This document shows, piece after piece, positions 35,726 through 46,205 of a DNA stretch of 64,000 nt (position 1 is the stretch's first letter; the number at the start of each line of letters is the position of its first letter). The stretch comes from Numida meleagris (lineage: Eukaryota > Chordata > Aves > Galliformes > Numididae), in contig NC_034414.1 in the NCBI RefSeq assembly GCF_002078875.1, positions 7,549,993 through 7,613,992 of the forward strand. Reading direction: 5' to 3'. Position numbers and translations under genes: made by a program. The notes beneath the pieces were generated by a model. It was not told the origin of the DNA. It made no database searches and saw nothing but the letters and a program-made list of their open reading frames with translations.

Positions 35726-38700
35726 CTTTATTTCTGTGCCCACAGCTGTTGTGTTTGAGGAAATCCTCACTTGCTGTAGCTTGGGACCTTGCTGCTCTGC
35801 TGTCATTGCTGTGCTTTCCATCACATTACAACATGCTATACTACAACTAACATAAGAAGAGCCAACCTGGAACTTAAAGTGTAGATCTCAGGAGGATTTA
35901 AAATATAGTGATCAAGGGTTCTTGAATGAAGGGCAAAAACATAAGCAGAACTTGAGCCAAAACCATTCTGCTACGCTTCCAACACAGCTACAATGCACAG
36001 ATGCAACATAAAGCATAGAAGATCTATTACTTTTTAATACCAATTTTTATTGTAAATTGGAAGAGAAGCCCTCGGTCTCATAAAGGTCTGTGGAAAGAAA
36101 CCATATGTCACTAAAAGAAACTTATTCATAACAATTCACACATAAACAAAATGGATAAAAGAAACAAAATCTTCAAAAATAATTAGAAGTAAATTATATT
36201 AGGCTTACTTTCTCCTGCTTTTCCTATGTATATTCACACTCTGTCCATTACTACTCTGCAGTGCAGGACTATTTAGCAGATTCTATCAAATTCCATCAGA
36301 TATTCTTGGTTTTGTGTAAGACAAAGTTGAAAAGGCAAAGCCACCTCTGTGGAAGTTTCCAAGACAAAGAATACTTCAGACCAAGAACAATACTGAATTC
36401 TGAGTCCTCTAATAGTTTTATTCCATTTTTGCCCAAAATTTTAATGGGCAAAGATAGCTTTAGAGTTTTCTGGACGGTCTTTTATCAGGACCACATGCAG
36501 ACCTTAAAATAGGTGGATTCCATTGACATATTTGGAACTGAGACAAGAATTAAGACAAACCAATGCAACTGCATAAGCTTCGATGACTTACTATAAAATG
36601 CCTTCCTATTAAAATGATTTGAGAGATGTGATGCCAATACACACTGCTTAGGAACTGCCAAACATACCCTCCCTAGTGCTACAGCAACTGCTCACTGGGA
36701 GACAAATTTCCATCACAGCCACACCAAGTAAGGGCCATTGAGGATTTAGCAGTATGTTTGCTCTTCCCTTTATGCAAGGTGCCACTAAATTGCATTATAA
36801 CTGTGGAAAAACATAAGCTTACTAACATTTGTAAGGAAAATATTGTCAAAACAAGCATGAGAAATACAACAGTCTTCCTTAAATGCTGATGTTCATGTGA
36901 ATGGGTTTCTTTTTAAGAGAGTAGAGAAGGTAAACATCTCACACCACAAGAAATGTGGCATGTCATTTCACCATTCCAAATCCTGCCAGCAATATTTCTT
37001 GCTCTATAAGTAGCCCACTGGCACCATTCCTACAGAAGGCCAATCTACAAAGCCACAGCATGGCATCAGCTCAGGGTCACAAGCTGTTCTGACACCAGCA
37101 GCTGACCTAGAAGAGTGTCTGACATCAGAGACATTGAATAACAGCTTCTCAAATGGCAGGAGACTGAAAAGGTTACAAATTCTGCACGCGTTGGCTAAGA
37201 AATATCTTTCTGCAGCTGCAAGGGGAAAAGGTGATCTGAACACGGAGGAAGGTGAGTTCTTGCAGGCACATAAGGGGTAATGAGCATGGACAGTCCTTCA
37301 CTGTATAAGCAGAGAAGGCACTACCAGCCTGTTCTTGAATGGAATTGAACTACACGAATGCTACAAGAATTTTAGTAACAGCTAAAATATGTTCAAAATA
37401 ATATTGAATGCAATAGAAAACATCCATCTTCTCTGGGACAAAGACTGAAATGCCAGGCTATTTTTCAGATAATGAATATTACAGACTACCAAAGCCGGAA
37501 GGTGCTGTTTTGATCTACATTCTTCTGCAGAATGGATTAAAAAAGAAATTACATTTCTCAACATCTGGTGAAAGATCAGGTTTCCAAGGAGATGAAGTCT
37601 GGGCCTTGGCTAAGTAGCCTCACTGCATTTTTCCAATGAACTGAGGTACAAAAACACAGGTGCAAGATGCAGTTCATGCAAGTGAGCTATCCACCTTGTT
37701 CAGTGTGAAGTTCAATCAAATACACACTGCAGGTTATTTGACAACATATCAAGTGATTAACTGCAGATAAAAAGAGTTGGATATTCAAAACTGCAATCTC
37801 TTCTTCCCTTCCACCAAAATTAAGTTGTGTGAAGATTTATTATTATCTCGGCTTTCTAAATAGCACACTAACTCTTCAAAGGGAAAGTGATATTTCATTA
37901 GATGCATCATTCTGTGCCCTGTTTCAGTCTGGTGTGTTAGACACATTAACCACAGGAATATGCAGAATTTACACACAGATTTCTCCGTTTGTTTTGTTGC
38001 TGCTGTTTAAACTGCACAAGTCCTTGCATTTTGTTCAACTAAACCTGCAGTATATTTATGATTACAATGCATGGCAATCACAATATACCTCTGCTCTACG
38101 TTTCCAGTTCACTACCTGAACCTACAGCATCCCTTACAAACACTGAGAAACCCACACTAAAAGCCTCTTCAATGTTTCTAAAAAAGCTGCAGCAACTCAT
38201 TTGCTTCTTTAAGCAACTCCAAAACACAGACCCTGACTCCCACAGAATGATCAGAGATTTCCCAAACTGACTGCAAAGGTTGATGCTCAGTTCACTGGGT
38301 TCAGTACTAAGTTCATCTAAATCATTGTTTCAGTCTCAAGTTTTTAAGTATACTAACAAAGTGGAAGTTTCAAACCCCATGTAAGATTGTTAAGTACTGA
38401 AACTTTAGGAATTCTTTCAGTTCTGTAAACTTACTGAAAACAAGGAAGCTACGCAAGCTTGATAACATGTATTTATTGTGAGCCTCTCCTTGTGTATTGG
38501 TGCATGTCTTTACATGTTTTCTGTGGAAGACAACTGTCTTCAGCCTTTCAGAGAACTCTACACTTGCTAACGTTGGAAGATGCAACTTGCTGATTTTTCA
38601 CTTTTCTGCTCTTTCAGAAGTACACTATGGTTAAAATTGATGATAAAGGTTAAGAGCAAAAAGCATACAAGTTCTAGAACTAAAAAAAAGCCTCGGAGGG

Positions 38701-39463
38701 ATCACCCAAACTCAATGTTTTGGCCTGACAACTCTATTCCTTCCACTTTTTCTGCACCTCCTGTCAAACTGTTAGCACACAGACCACTGGCTCTGTGCTG
38801 GAAACGAAGTATAACGAAGTTGAGTGCGAAGCAGTGCTTATGTACTCATCTAAATTCATTTGCCTACATGTTTCTATGCCTTTCCAGTTTGCTTGATAGC
38901 AATTTGCTTTCAGAAATGGAATGGTCTTACTCATTTGTAGCACACAGGCTGTAGCTATCACATTAGGTCTCATCTTTGTCATCATAGGCTTGGATAGTGA
39001 TCAGGAACTGTGCATAACTAAGCTCTGCCAAGTAAATCCAATCAATGTTCATTTGTTCCCATTACTGGTTTTCCCCCAAAAAAACTTGAGCTATTTGGTG
39101 GGAAAAGAAGCCTTCAATTAGCTGGCCTTACAAACATCATCCTCCTAATATCCCTGTAGCAATGGTCCCCAAGCACAGCAGTTTTCCTGGAGGCTAGCAG
39201 TGGCAGTGCCCTGGCAGCAGGCTCTCCTTAGCCCTGGCTTTGTGGAAGCCCAGCAGCAGGTAGGGGATTTACTGACACTCCTGTACCACCCAGCAGGCCC
39301 TGGAGGAAGACAAGGCTGCTTTCCTTAGGTTCCTCCAGTACCTGTGGAGGCAGCACCCTGGTGTTTCCCTTGTGCAGGCGCAGAGTCCTCACTGCTCTGT
39401 CCATCACAGCTGTCATGGCAATAGACTATGGACAGGCGCAGTATAAAAGAGAACAGGATCATT

Positions 39464-39995
39464 AAATCACAGAATGGCTTGGGCTGGAAGGGTCCTGAAG
39501 GATCAAGCTCCAGCCCCCTGCCCTTGGCAGGATTGCCACCTGCTAGGTCAAGCATGAGATCAGATTGCTCAGGGCCTCATCCAACCTGGCCTGGAACACC
39601 TCCAGGGATGGGCACCCACAACCACTCTGGGCATCCTATTCCAGCACCTCACCATCCTCTCAGCGAAAAACTCTCCCTGACATCTAATGTAAACCTTCCC
39701 TCCTTTAGTTTAAAACCATTCCCCTCAGCCTGTCACTAGCTACTTGTGTAAAAAGCTCACTTCCCTCCTGTTCATAGGCTCCCTTTACATACTGGAAGGC
39801 AGTAGTGAGGTCCCCCTGCAACCTTCTTTTCTCCAGACTGATCAAGTCCGGCTCCTTCAACCTGTCTTTTTGGGGGAGGTGCTGCAGTCCTTTGACCATC
39901 CTTGCAGCCCTCCTCTGGACCCTTTCCAAAAGCTACACACCTTTCCTGTGTTGAGGGCCTCAGACCTGGACGTAATTCTCCATGAAACAGCACCA
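39464..39995 (-). repeat. CR1 LINE, about 530 bp
   Basis: It starts with the reversed tail AAATCACAGAATGGCTTGGG, then CTGGAAGGGTCCTGAAGGAT, and continues through CCTGGCCTGGAACACCTCCA to the reverse complement of ORF2. The minus-strand frame reads MERVQRRAARMVKGLQHLP and then LISLEKRRLQGDL. It is in BMAL1 sense orientation, 0.7 kb inside the CpG island edge, and inverted relative to the 34.4-kb CR1. Confidence 0.93.
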
Positions 39996-41064
39996 TCTTT
40001 TTACCACAGTCCATTTCCACATGGAGACATAAAATCATAAATGGTCATGAGAAGCACCAGCCTACAAAGCTCAGAAGTAGTAAAGCTTTTCCCCTAATAG
40101 GCAAATATGGTTTAAAATATTCAGGTGAAAGCCCTCCAGTTTCTGCCAGTTGAAACAGCTATTTGCATATTCCTTGAATACACCAAGTGCACGTTCTTTG
40201 GGGGCAGAGTTTAACTTCAGCCTTCTGCAGCATCAGCCAATGGAAACCAACCAACCTTCTTTCCTTCCCTACAAACAGCTACAGCCGTGCACGATCAGCT
40301 GCTCCCATCTAGAAGTCTTTCTGGTAAAGGGAAACCAAACGGGTAAGGATGGGCACTTGATTGAACCCACTGGAAAGAAATGACAATGAAGTCTCAATCT
40401 GAATGACTGCGGACTGAGGTTTGGAAAATAAAACACTTAGAGCCTTTTACAAAGATTTGATTCAAAAATCATTTAAAAACGTGACCAGTGTCAGCAGTTG
40501 ACCCTTTCCACCTCAGACACCCAGCAAATATTTAGAAATCACGACGGGCATCTTCGCCTCAGAAGCATGCAAGCACACCCACTTGTTTCCTCACCGTTAT
40601 TTCGGAGCGCTAAACCCTTTCCAGAACTGTCACCATCGAGGCACTGGAGTAACAGAAACCTCAGCCGCTGAGAAGACAAACCGATTCCCTAGATACGCAC
40701 ACAAAACCGCACGGAAACCTACAAAACCGCGATCTTGGGAAGTCGTTCCCGGCCTTCTCCGTCCGAGCGGAGCGCGGCCGTCCCGCAGCCTGCCTCCGAG
40801 CTCGCGCCGTGGGACCGGCCTGCCCCGAGCCGCGCGCAGCCCGCAGGCACTGCCATCGCTCGGGGCTTCGGCACACGCGCTCCTGGGGCCCAGGTTTGCC
40901 ACGGGGCACCGGGTTTGCCGCGAGACCCCAGGGTCTCGCACGGCAGGCGGAGGGATCCGGGCGGGGAAGGGGCACCGCGCCTCCGCTCCCTTCTTCCCCG
41001 CCCGGCCCGGCTCTGCCCTGGGGCCGGCTGCCGCCCCGCCGCCTCCGGCTCCCGTCAGGGCGGC

Positions 41065-41309
41065 NNNNNNNNNNNNNNNNNNNNNNNNNNNNNNNNNNNN
41101 NNNNNNNNNNNNNNNNNNNNNNNNNNNNNNNNNNNNNNNNNNNNNNNNNNNNNNNNNNNNNNNNNNNNNNNNNNNNNNNNNNNNNNNNNNNNNNNNNNNN
41201 NNNNNNNNNNNNNNNNNNNNNNNNNNNNNNNNNNNNNNNNNNNNNNNNNNNNNNNNNNNNNNNNNNNNNNNNNNNNNNNNNNNNNNNNNNNNNNNNNNNN
41301 NNNNNNNNN
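41065..41309. other. Assembly gap (245 N) at the expected BMAL1 exon 1
   Basis: An unbroken run of N inside the CpG island. The flanking sequence is extremely GC-rich on both sides. Given the ROREs 48-102 bp to the right, the transcription start and exon 1 are expected in or beside this gap. Any open frame reported across it is an artefact. Confidence 0.98.
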
Positions 41310-41356
41310 CGCGCGGCGCGCTCGGAGCGGCACCCGCCGCAGGCAGCCCCCGTCCC

Positions 41357-41369
41357 TGACCTACTTTCC
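41357..41369 (-). promoter_or_regulatory. BMAL1: RORE, proximal (BMAL1 promoter)
   Basis: On the minus strand this reads GGAAAGTAGGTCA: an AT-rich 5' extension followed by an RGGTCA half-site, a full match to the monomeric ROR/REV-ERB element. It is followed by GGGACGG as in mammalian BMAL1 promoters. ROR-alpha/beta/gamma activate and REV-ERB-alpha/beta repress through this site, giving rhythmic BMAL1 transcription. It lies 48 bp to the right of the N gap, so just upstream of or at the expected transcription start. Confidence 0.93.
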
Positions 41370-41398
41370 GCCTGGCTTGCCACCCAACGGCGCACCAC

Positions 41399-41411
41399 TA
41401 ACCTACTTTCC
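41399..41411 (-). promoter_or_regulatory. BMAL1: RORE, distal (BMAL1 promoter)
   Basis: The minus strand reads GGAAAGTAGGTTA followed by GTGGTGCG. This is the second of the paired ROREs known from mammalian BMAL1, with the characteristic GGTTA variant of the half-site. It is 42 bp from the proximal RORE, about four helical turns, so both lie on the same face. The pairing and the flanking bases together identify this as the BMAL1 promoter even though exon 1 is not visible. Confidence 0.92.
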
Positions 41412-41413
41412 AG

Positions 41414-41418
41414 CCAAT
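41414..41418 (+). promoter_or_regulatory. CCAAT box next to the distal RORE
   Basis: AGCCAATGG immediately abuts the distal RORE. It fits the NF-Y consensus, and on the BMAL1 strand it reads as an inverted CCAAT (ATTGG). The promoter has no obvious TATA box in the visible part, so NF-Y with GC boxes probably positions transcription. Confidence 0.7.
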
Positions 41419-41489
41419 GGCACCCTCCTCCGGCCCCGGACCGGACGCGCCCGCCCGCCAACGGGAGAGCGGCTCCCCGGCGGCCTCGG

Positions 41490-41494
41490 CCAAT
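41490..41494 (+). promoter_or_regulatory. CCAAT box
   Basis: GGCCAATGGGCGG, an NF-Y-like site fused to a GC-rich Sp1-like sequence, lies within the CpG island about 80 bp upstream of the distal RORE in the BMAL1 sense. Confidence 0.6.
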
Positions 41495-41566
41495 GGGCGG
41501 CCGGCAACGGGGCAACGCCCGCCCTCCTGAGCGGCAGCTAATCCTCGGGCCCTCCCGGCGTGGCAG

Positions 41567-41571
41567 CCAAT
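41567..41571 (+). promoter_or_regulatory. CCAAT box
   Basis: CAGCCAATCGGAGAG is a strong NF-Y consensus. It is the third CCAAT in about 160 bp (41414, 41490, 41567) with roughly regular 76-77 bp spacing, all in the same orientation. Confidence 0.65.
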
Positions 41572-41684
41572 CGGAGAGGCGGCCGGGAGTTTTGATTCCG
41601 CCCCCCGGCCGCAGGCGCGGAGCCCCGGATGTGGCGCCGGCGGCCGTTAAAGCTCTCGGTCGCGAGAGGCTCGTGCCGCTGCGT

Positions 41685-41771
41685 CCTCGCGCCACCCTCG
41701 AGCTCGAGCCGCCCTCGCGCCACCCTCGAGCCGCCCTCGCGCCGCGGCGTTCCCGCCTCGGCGTTCCCGCC
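41685..41771. repeat. GC-rich short tandem duplications in the CpG island
   Basis: An 18-bp unit beginning CCTCGCGCC and ending CTCGAG occurs at 41685-41702 and again at 41713-41730. A partial third copy follows, then a second duplicated unit (CGGCGTTCCCGCC) at about 41745-41771. The repeats lie about 300 bp upstream of the ROREs. Confidence 0.75.
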
Positions 41772-41791
41772 CTTTTGCATCGCTCGCGCCC

Positions 41792-41799
41792 TGACATCA
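41792..41799 (+). promoter_or_regulatory. CRE/ATF-like site TGACATCA
   Basis: TGACATCA is one base from the palindromic CRE, within the upstream part of the CpG island. It fits ATF/CREB-family binding; its function here is inferred from the motif only. Confidence 0.35.
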
Positions 41800-42054
41800 C
41801 CTCAGGGCGGCACGGTCAGCGCCATGTCGACACCGTGCCCGGCAGCAGGGTCTCCCCGGGCTCAGGGGCGAGACGAGGGCGTTACGATCCTGCGCCTGCC
41901 CGCTCCCCTCAGCCATGTGCCTGCCCCGATGCTTCTGTGCGCACCTCAGCGGCGCGCACGGACCCTGGGCAGCCCTCGTGCGGCAGCGTGCACCCCGCTG
42001 CCCTCAGTGCGCATGCACCCCCCAGGGCCCCCGTCGTGCAGTAACGTTACTCCG

Positions 42055-42060
42055 CACGTG
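42055..42060. promoter_or_regulatory. CACGTG E-box at the upstream edge of the CpG island
   Basis: CCGCACGTGGAA lies about 650 bp upstream of the ROREs in the BMAL1 sense. It is a canonical E-box in an accessible CpG-island edge, a possible site for CLOCK:BMAL1 or USF/MYC. Confidence 0.4.
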
Positions 42061-42602
42061 GAAAAGGTCAGCGGTGGGACATCGTACGGCCATCTACCGC
42101 AGCGCTGGGAGTCTAAATTTAGATAATCTGCGCAACAATGCTGGCATGCGGAGCGGATGTGTTGCAAGAAGGTAATCACAGCGTAGCTGCTCTGAAATGC
42201 AAACGTGGCCCAAGTGCGGTTGTGTTGTTGCTACGTACGATTAGCGTTGCCACACTGTAATTGCCCCAACGTTTCCTGTCCTGTGGTGCCACACCTCGCG
42301 TTTGGTTTACCTTTACCAATACACCGCCACCGAAGAAGCTTGGGTTGCAGCATTATCACCTCACGGCACAGTTGTGGTCATCCCAACCTGCTGGCACTAT
42401 GAGCTCATCCCATGGACAGCCTTCAGGTTTGGTTCCTGCCTTGCTGTGACTAAAGATGGGCGAGAAGTGGCACCTGCTGGGTGCAGGCTTGCCTTTCAGG
42501 ACAGGGTGTTTGCCTTCAGCAGAATAGCGTAAATGAGATACATTAGCTAGACAAAAACGTATACCATGAGAGAAAAAGAATAAAATGCATAGTTTAGATT
42601 GG

Positions 42603-42826
42603 AGATAATGAAGAAGTTTTTTTTTTTTACAGTCAGGGCGGTGAGGCGCTGGCACGTGTTGCCCAGAGATGTGGTGGGTTCCCCGTCACTGGAGATGCTC
42701 ACTGTCAGGCTGGACCAGGCTCTGAGCAACCTGGTTTGGCTGTGGGTGTCCCAGTTTGTTGCAGAGAGTTGGTCGAGGTGTCCTGTAAAGGTCCCTTCCA
42801 ACTCAAACGATTCTATTATTCTGTCA
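42603..42826 (+). repeat. CR1 LINE 3' fragment upstream of the promoter
   Basis: The interior reads GGCACGTGTTGCCCAGAGAT, then GGTGGGTTCCCCGTCACTGG and AGGTCCCTTCCAACTC, ending GATTCTATTATTCTGTCAT. This is the CR1 ORF2 end and 3' UTR on the plus strand. The CACGTG inside it (42653-42658) comes with the repeat. Confidence 0.92.
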
Positions 42827-45800
42827 TCTTCTTTTAGCAACTACTGTTTGGATTTGGTTCAGTGCACAGAAGTTTCGGAGGTGGAGAAATCTCCTTGACT
42901 ACTTCTTTCTTGCAAGTCTTGCTAGTTTTCATTATAGTTTCTACTCACCTGTAGAAATTATCTTCCTTTTGCATTCAGTCACACGCTGTCTGCCTTAATG
43001 AGCCCAGTGACTGCTGCAGGGCCTAATGCCAAGAGTAATGATCTTTAGTTGTTTCTGTAGGGAAGCAGCTTAGCAGGCCATATGTCATATTTCCCAGTAA
43101 ATGATTGTTTTGAATTGTTTCTATTAATGAGATATTAAAGGAAATAACAGCATCTGGTTAATCAAATTCTGGTTTTCAGCATATGATGACATATACCAAT
43201 CATATTCTGCTAAATTCTATAAAATAAATTTTATCTTTAAGTTCAATGCAGGGAAATACTCTTTGTATGTCAGTAAGGCATTTTATAACTAACAATTACA
43301 CCTTTAAAATTTAAAAGGTACAAAGTTCATCACCAAGGAGCTATGAAATCACAAGTTGAAGTTTAATGTGAATTGAGTTCTCATACAATCACCGGCAAGG
43401 AGTTTTCATCACTATTCCAGCACGTTTATATACTGCAGAAAGAAGAGGTAAGGCTTAAGCACAGGTAGGGTGTTTTTTGTTGAAGAAATGCTCAAATCTG
43501 AGATGATACCACAAATTGTGGAACCTGCTAGAAAGACCAGCTCCGTCATGTCCTCTGCCCCCTGGGACTGTGCACTGTGCATAGATGCTTCTATTTCTAT
43601 AGCAGAAGCATTTCCTCAACCGGTCAATTCTGACATGATTCATTTTCTGAATTTAGGCTGTTTTTAAAGAAGGCAGTACATTATGCCTTAATTGGGAACT
43701 TAGATACCTCCTTAACTATATAAGCATGAATGGTTGCACCATGCTTACACATCAAAATTTGAACTCATATCTGGCTTCAAATTATGATGTAGAAACAGGA
43801 CGAGAGTCTGCTGTGTGGTGATTACACTGAAAACTGTGATTATTAACAGACTGTCAGACTAGCCTGCATCCTAACCTGTTGATTTTCTCTACCGTTTACA
43901 TGTTTGAATGCTACAGTAACCACTTTCCTAGCCTGAGATTTTTGACTTTGTGTCAAGGAGAGTAGGGATTATATTCTTCATTAAACCAAGTCTACCTGAG
44001 AAATAACAGGGCTTTTTATCAGCAGTTTCACTTTAGAATCTGCAATTTTTTCTTCTTCTTTTTTTTTGTTTTAAATCTAGATATCTAGTTACATGCAAAA
44101 AGGAGTCTATTTTCTCAAATGATAACCCAAATCCTGGTAGCTTTTCTTTTCCCCCTTCAAACAGTCACTGATAATATCTCTGGAATAACAGCAGATTTTT
44201 GAAAGTTCAGAAGTAGCCTGCCAAATTATTTCTTTGATGTTTTAGTTATGTTTTCTCTGAAACGTGATTCATAACCCCAATTAGAGATATCGAGAGACAC
44301 TTACCTGAGTCTTTGGAGCATGGGTTTTTGTAAGATTGCTTGGATATGCTATTTTACATGTTGTTTTTTTTACTGTCTTCAAAAATATGTTCAAGATATG
44401 CTGTATGTATTAGCGTGTAACTGTGGATCTAGGTATTTTACATTTAAAACACTTGCCTTTTGCTTATACATTTTCTGATATGCAATATTTACTTGCCTGT
44501 CTTACCCTTCTAACCAATCTCTTCCTCAACTTGACTCTTAGAAATTTACAAAGACATACAAGCTATGATCTTATCTGGAGCAGAAGTATCTGTAGCTGAT
44601 AGAAAGTCAGCGTGACTTAGCAACTTGAATACCTGGACTTCCATTCACTCAGTGAGTGACCAGAGAAGGCCATATTTCCCACCTTGTGCCACAAAGCTGG
44701 TGACATGCTTTAACCTGGTGCTGCTGCATACTAAAAAACAAACAGACAAACAAACAAAAAAACCAACAACCCTTACAGTGATGTTCTATTTATCATAGTC
44801 TGTCACAGTTCATGTGTGGCTGGCTCAAACCTCTTTGAGTCAAAAGTTTCATCTCAAGGTACCATTGCTTACTCATTCCCTTCATAGTTCGTCAGATTCT
44901 TGAGGACTTACAACACCAAGCCAGGCAAATATTAGGGTTTTTTTCCTTTCTGCTTTTGTTTGTAGAAACACTTGTCTGACACGTAAAGACTGTATGCTTA
45001 CTCTTATCTCAGTATTTCCAAATTTCAGCATAAAAAGTCATAAAAACAAACATACAGCAATAAATGTTGACTTTTTCACATGCCTCTTGCTTCCTTCTGA
45101 ACTTCTAAAAATCCATTCTTCATTTTTACAGCCTCTCTCATAGTATCAGGGGCAAGAAACTAATATCAGAAAAAAAAAAAAGGCCTTATACAGCCCATTG
45201 ATTTCAGCCTCAGGGACTCTAAGAACAACAATTAATATTCTGAGACTTCATAGGACCTCACAGGAGTTGGCAATCCAATATCTGGCAGCATAACAGGAAC
45301 AGGCAGAAGAATCTAATGAGGGAAATGAGATTAAGGACCGAGAGTTAAGAAATTCTAAGTACTCTCTGCAATATTTGTTCAGTCTTTGTGGAAGGCCAAG
45401 GAAGAATCTGTTTTTTTATCTAGATTCAAACATAATGGAGGTCATAGATCTTTCAGAGTTTTTACTTCCTTAAAATATGTGGAATTTCACTAGTATTTCA
45501 GAGACTGGAAGTGTCTAAGCAAATGGTAAATATTTTAATAAAATGTTAGTTATAAAATATTTTAAATTAAAAATCTTAAAGGCTACAGTAAGACAACCTC
45601 TTTAAATAGCAAAGTTTTTCAACTGTGGCTCTTCCTACTTTTTTTTTCCTGAAATTTTATCAAAATATTTAGTAAAGTTTTATTTACCATCATTGATAAA
45701 TAATAAATCTCTAACTATTCTTGTAGCAATCTTGATTCAACACTCTAATACTTTGTCCCTTTTATAAATGTATAAACCTAGGGGTAGCTGGTGTATTCCT

Positions 45801-46086
45801 GCTTCCCCCCCAAGAAAGAACTTCTAGCAGCTATTTTGTTTAAATTAAATTAAAGACACTCTTGAAATTGCTGACTTGAAGTGAAGTATCAATGCAAAAA
45901 AAGCAACAAGAAGAATTTTCCTTTTGAGCATGAACTGAACAAAAAAAACCCCTTCTTAATAAACCTTGATTTGATCATTTTAATGGATGAATAAGAAGCA
46001 GATTCAGTTGAAGAGAAAGGGATTGCTGGAGTTGTAAATGTCATTTAAATATATGAAAGATCTTTGTAATTAACAATCACAATGAC

Positions 46087-46205
46087 CCCTCTTTTGCAGA
46101 TAGGAAAAACTGGCCTGGAGATTGAATGAGCTGGCCAAGGTTACACCCACATACTAAGTCAGATGCAAAGCCACAGTTACAACTGGAGTACCTTCCTGAC
46201 AGCTT
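46087..46205 (+). repeat. MIR-like ancient SINE fragment
   Basis: The series TTTTGCAGATAGGAAAAACTG, GAGATTGAATGAGCTGGCC, AAGGTTACACCCACATACTAAG, TCAGATGCAAAGCC follows the MIR core order (TTTTACAGATGAGGAAACTGAG ... TTGCCCAAGGTCACACAGCTAG ... GGCAGAGCC) with many substitutions. Core-SINE remnants are sparse in bird genomes but do survive. The tail was not found. Confidence 0.6.

Larger units (their letters stand above)
16540..41064 (-). other. BMAL1: Long 5' UTR intron region of BMAL1
   Basis: About 24.5 kb between the first coding exon and the promoter. BMAL1 genes carry several small noncoding 5' exons, and only one weak candidate (17668-17698) could be seen. Recognised contents are six CR1 copies (16.8, 22.3, 33.7, 34.1, 34.4-35.3, 39.5 kb), the LTR-like repeat at 35.5 kb, the E-box/RORE cluster at 20.5 kb and an E-box at 33.0 kb. 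From 23 to 33 kb, and from 36 to 39 kb, I see nothing beyond ordinary AT-rich intron sequence and one microsatellite. Confidence 0.8.
1..41400 (-). other. BMAL1: BMAL1 (ARNTL) gene, 5' part: promoter to PAS-B
   Basis: Gene-level entry. BMAL1 is the bHLH-PAS transcription factor that pairs with CLOCK or NPAS2 in the nucleus and activates E-box genes such as PER, CRY and NR1D1; it is the core positive arm of the circadian clock. Eleven coding exons on the minus strand, each flanked by AG/GT splice sites, join without a frame break into residues 1-441 plus two bases of codon 442. The residue numbers at which known sites fall (NLS 36-41, S90, NES 142-152, K259, NES 361-369, W427) match those I recall for the mammalian protein, so there are no indels in this stretch of the short form. 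The right end is set by the promoter ROREs. The left end is the window edge, so the C-terminal exons are missing. A 25-kb 5' UTR intron region precedes the first coding exon. Confidence 0.97.
40730..42060. promoter_or_regulatory. BMAL1: CpG island over the BMAL1 promoter
   Basis: Base composition jumps sharply from AT-rich flanks to very GC- and CpG-rich sequence, with many CGCG and GCGG runs and long stop-free frames on both strands. It contains the ROREs, CCAAT boxes, GC boxes and the assembly gap. It is a typical unmethylated housekeeping-like promoter. The long open frames here follow from CpG-rich composition and show no recognised protein. Confidence 0.92.

Noticed and set aside
38580..38954. 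124-codon plus-strand open frame
   Set aside because: Intronic, no motif, and no codon-use signal visible by eye.
39155..39230. hAT-like terminus (GCAATGGTCCCCAAGC)
   Set aside because: Only about 12 bases resemble a hAT end and no matching second end or target duplication was found.
40583..42126. Several long open frames (up to 411 codons) across the CpG island on both strands
   Set aside because: They run through the N gap, overlap one another in opposite frames, and show only Arg/Pro/Ala-rich composition expected of stop-poor CpG-island DNA. No domain was recognised.
42653..42658. CACGTG E-box upstream of the promoter
   Set aside because: It lies within the body of a CR1 fragment and is part of that repeat, so it is weak evidence for a clock site.
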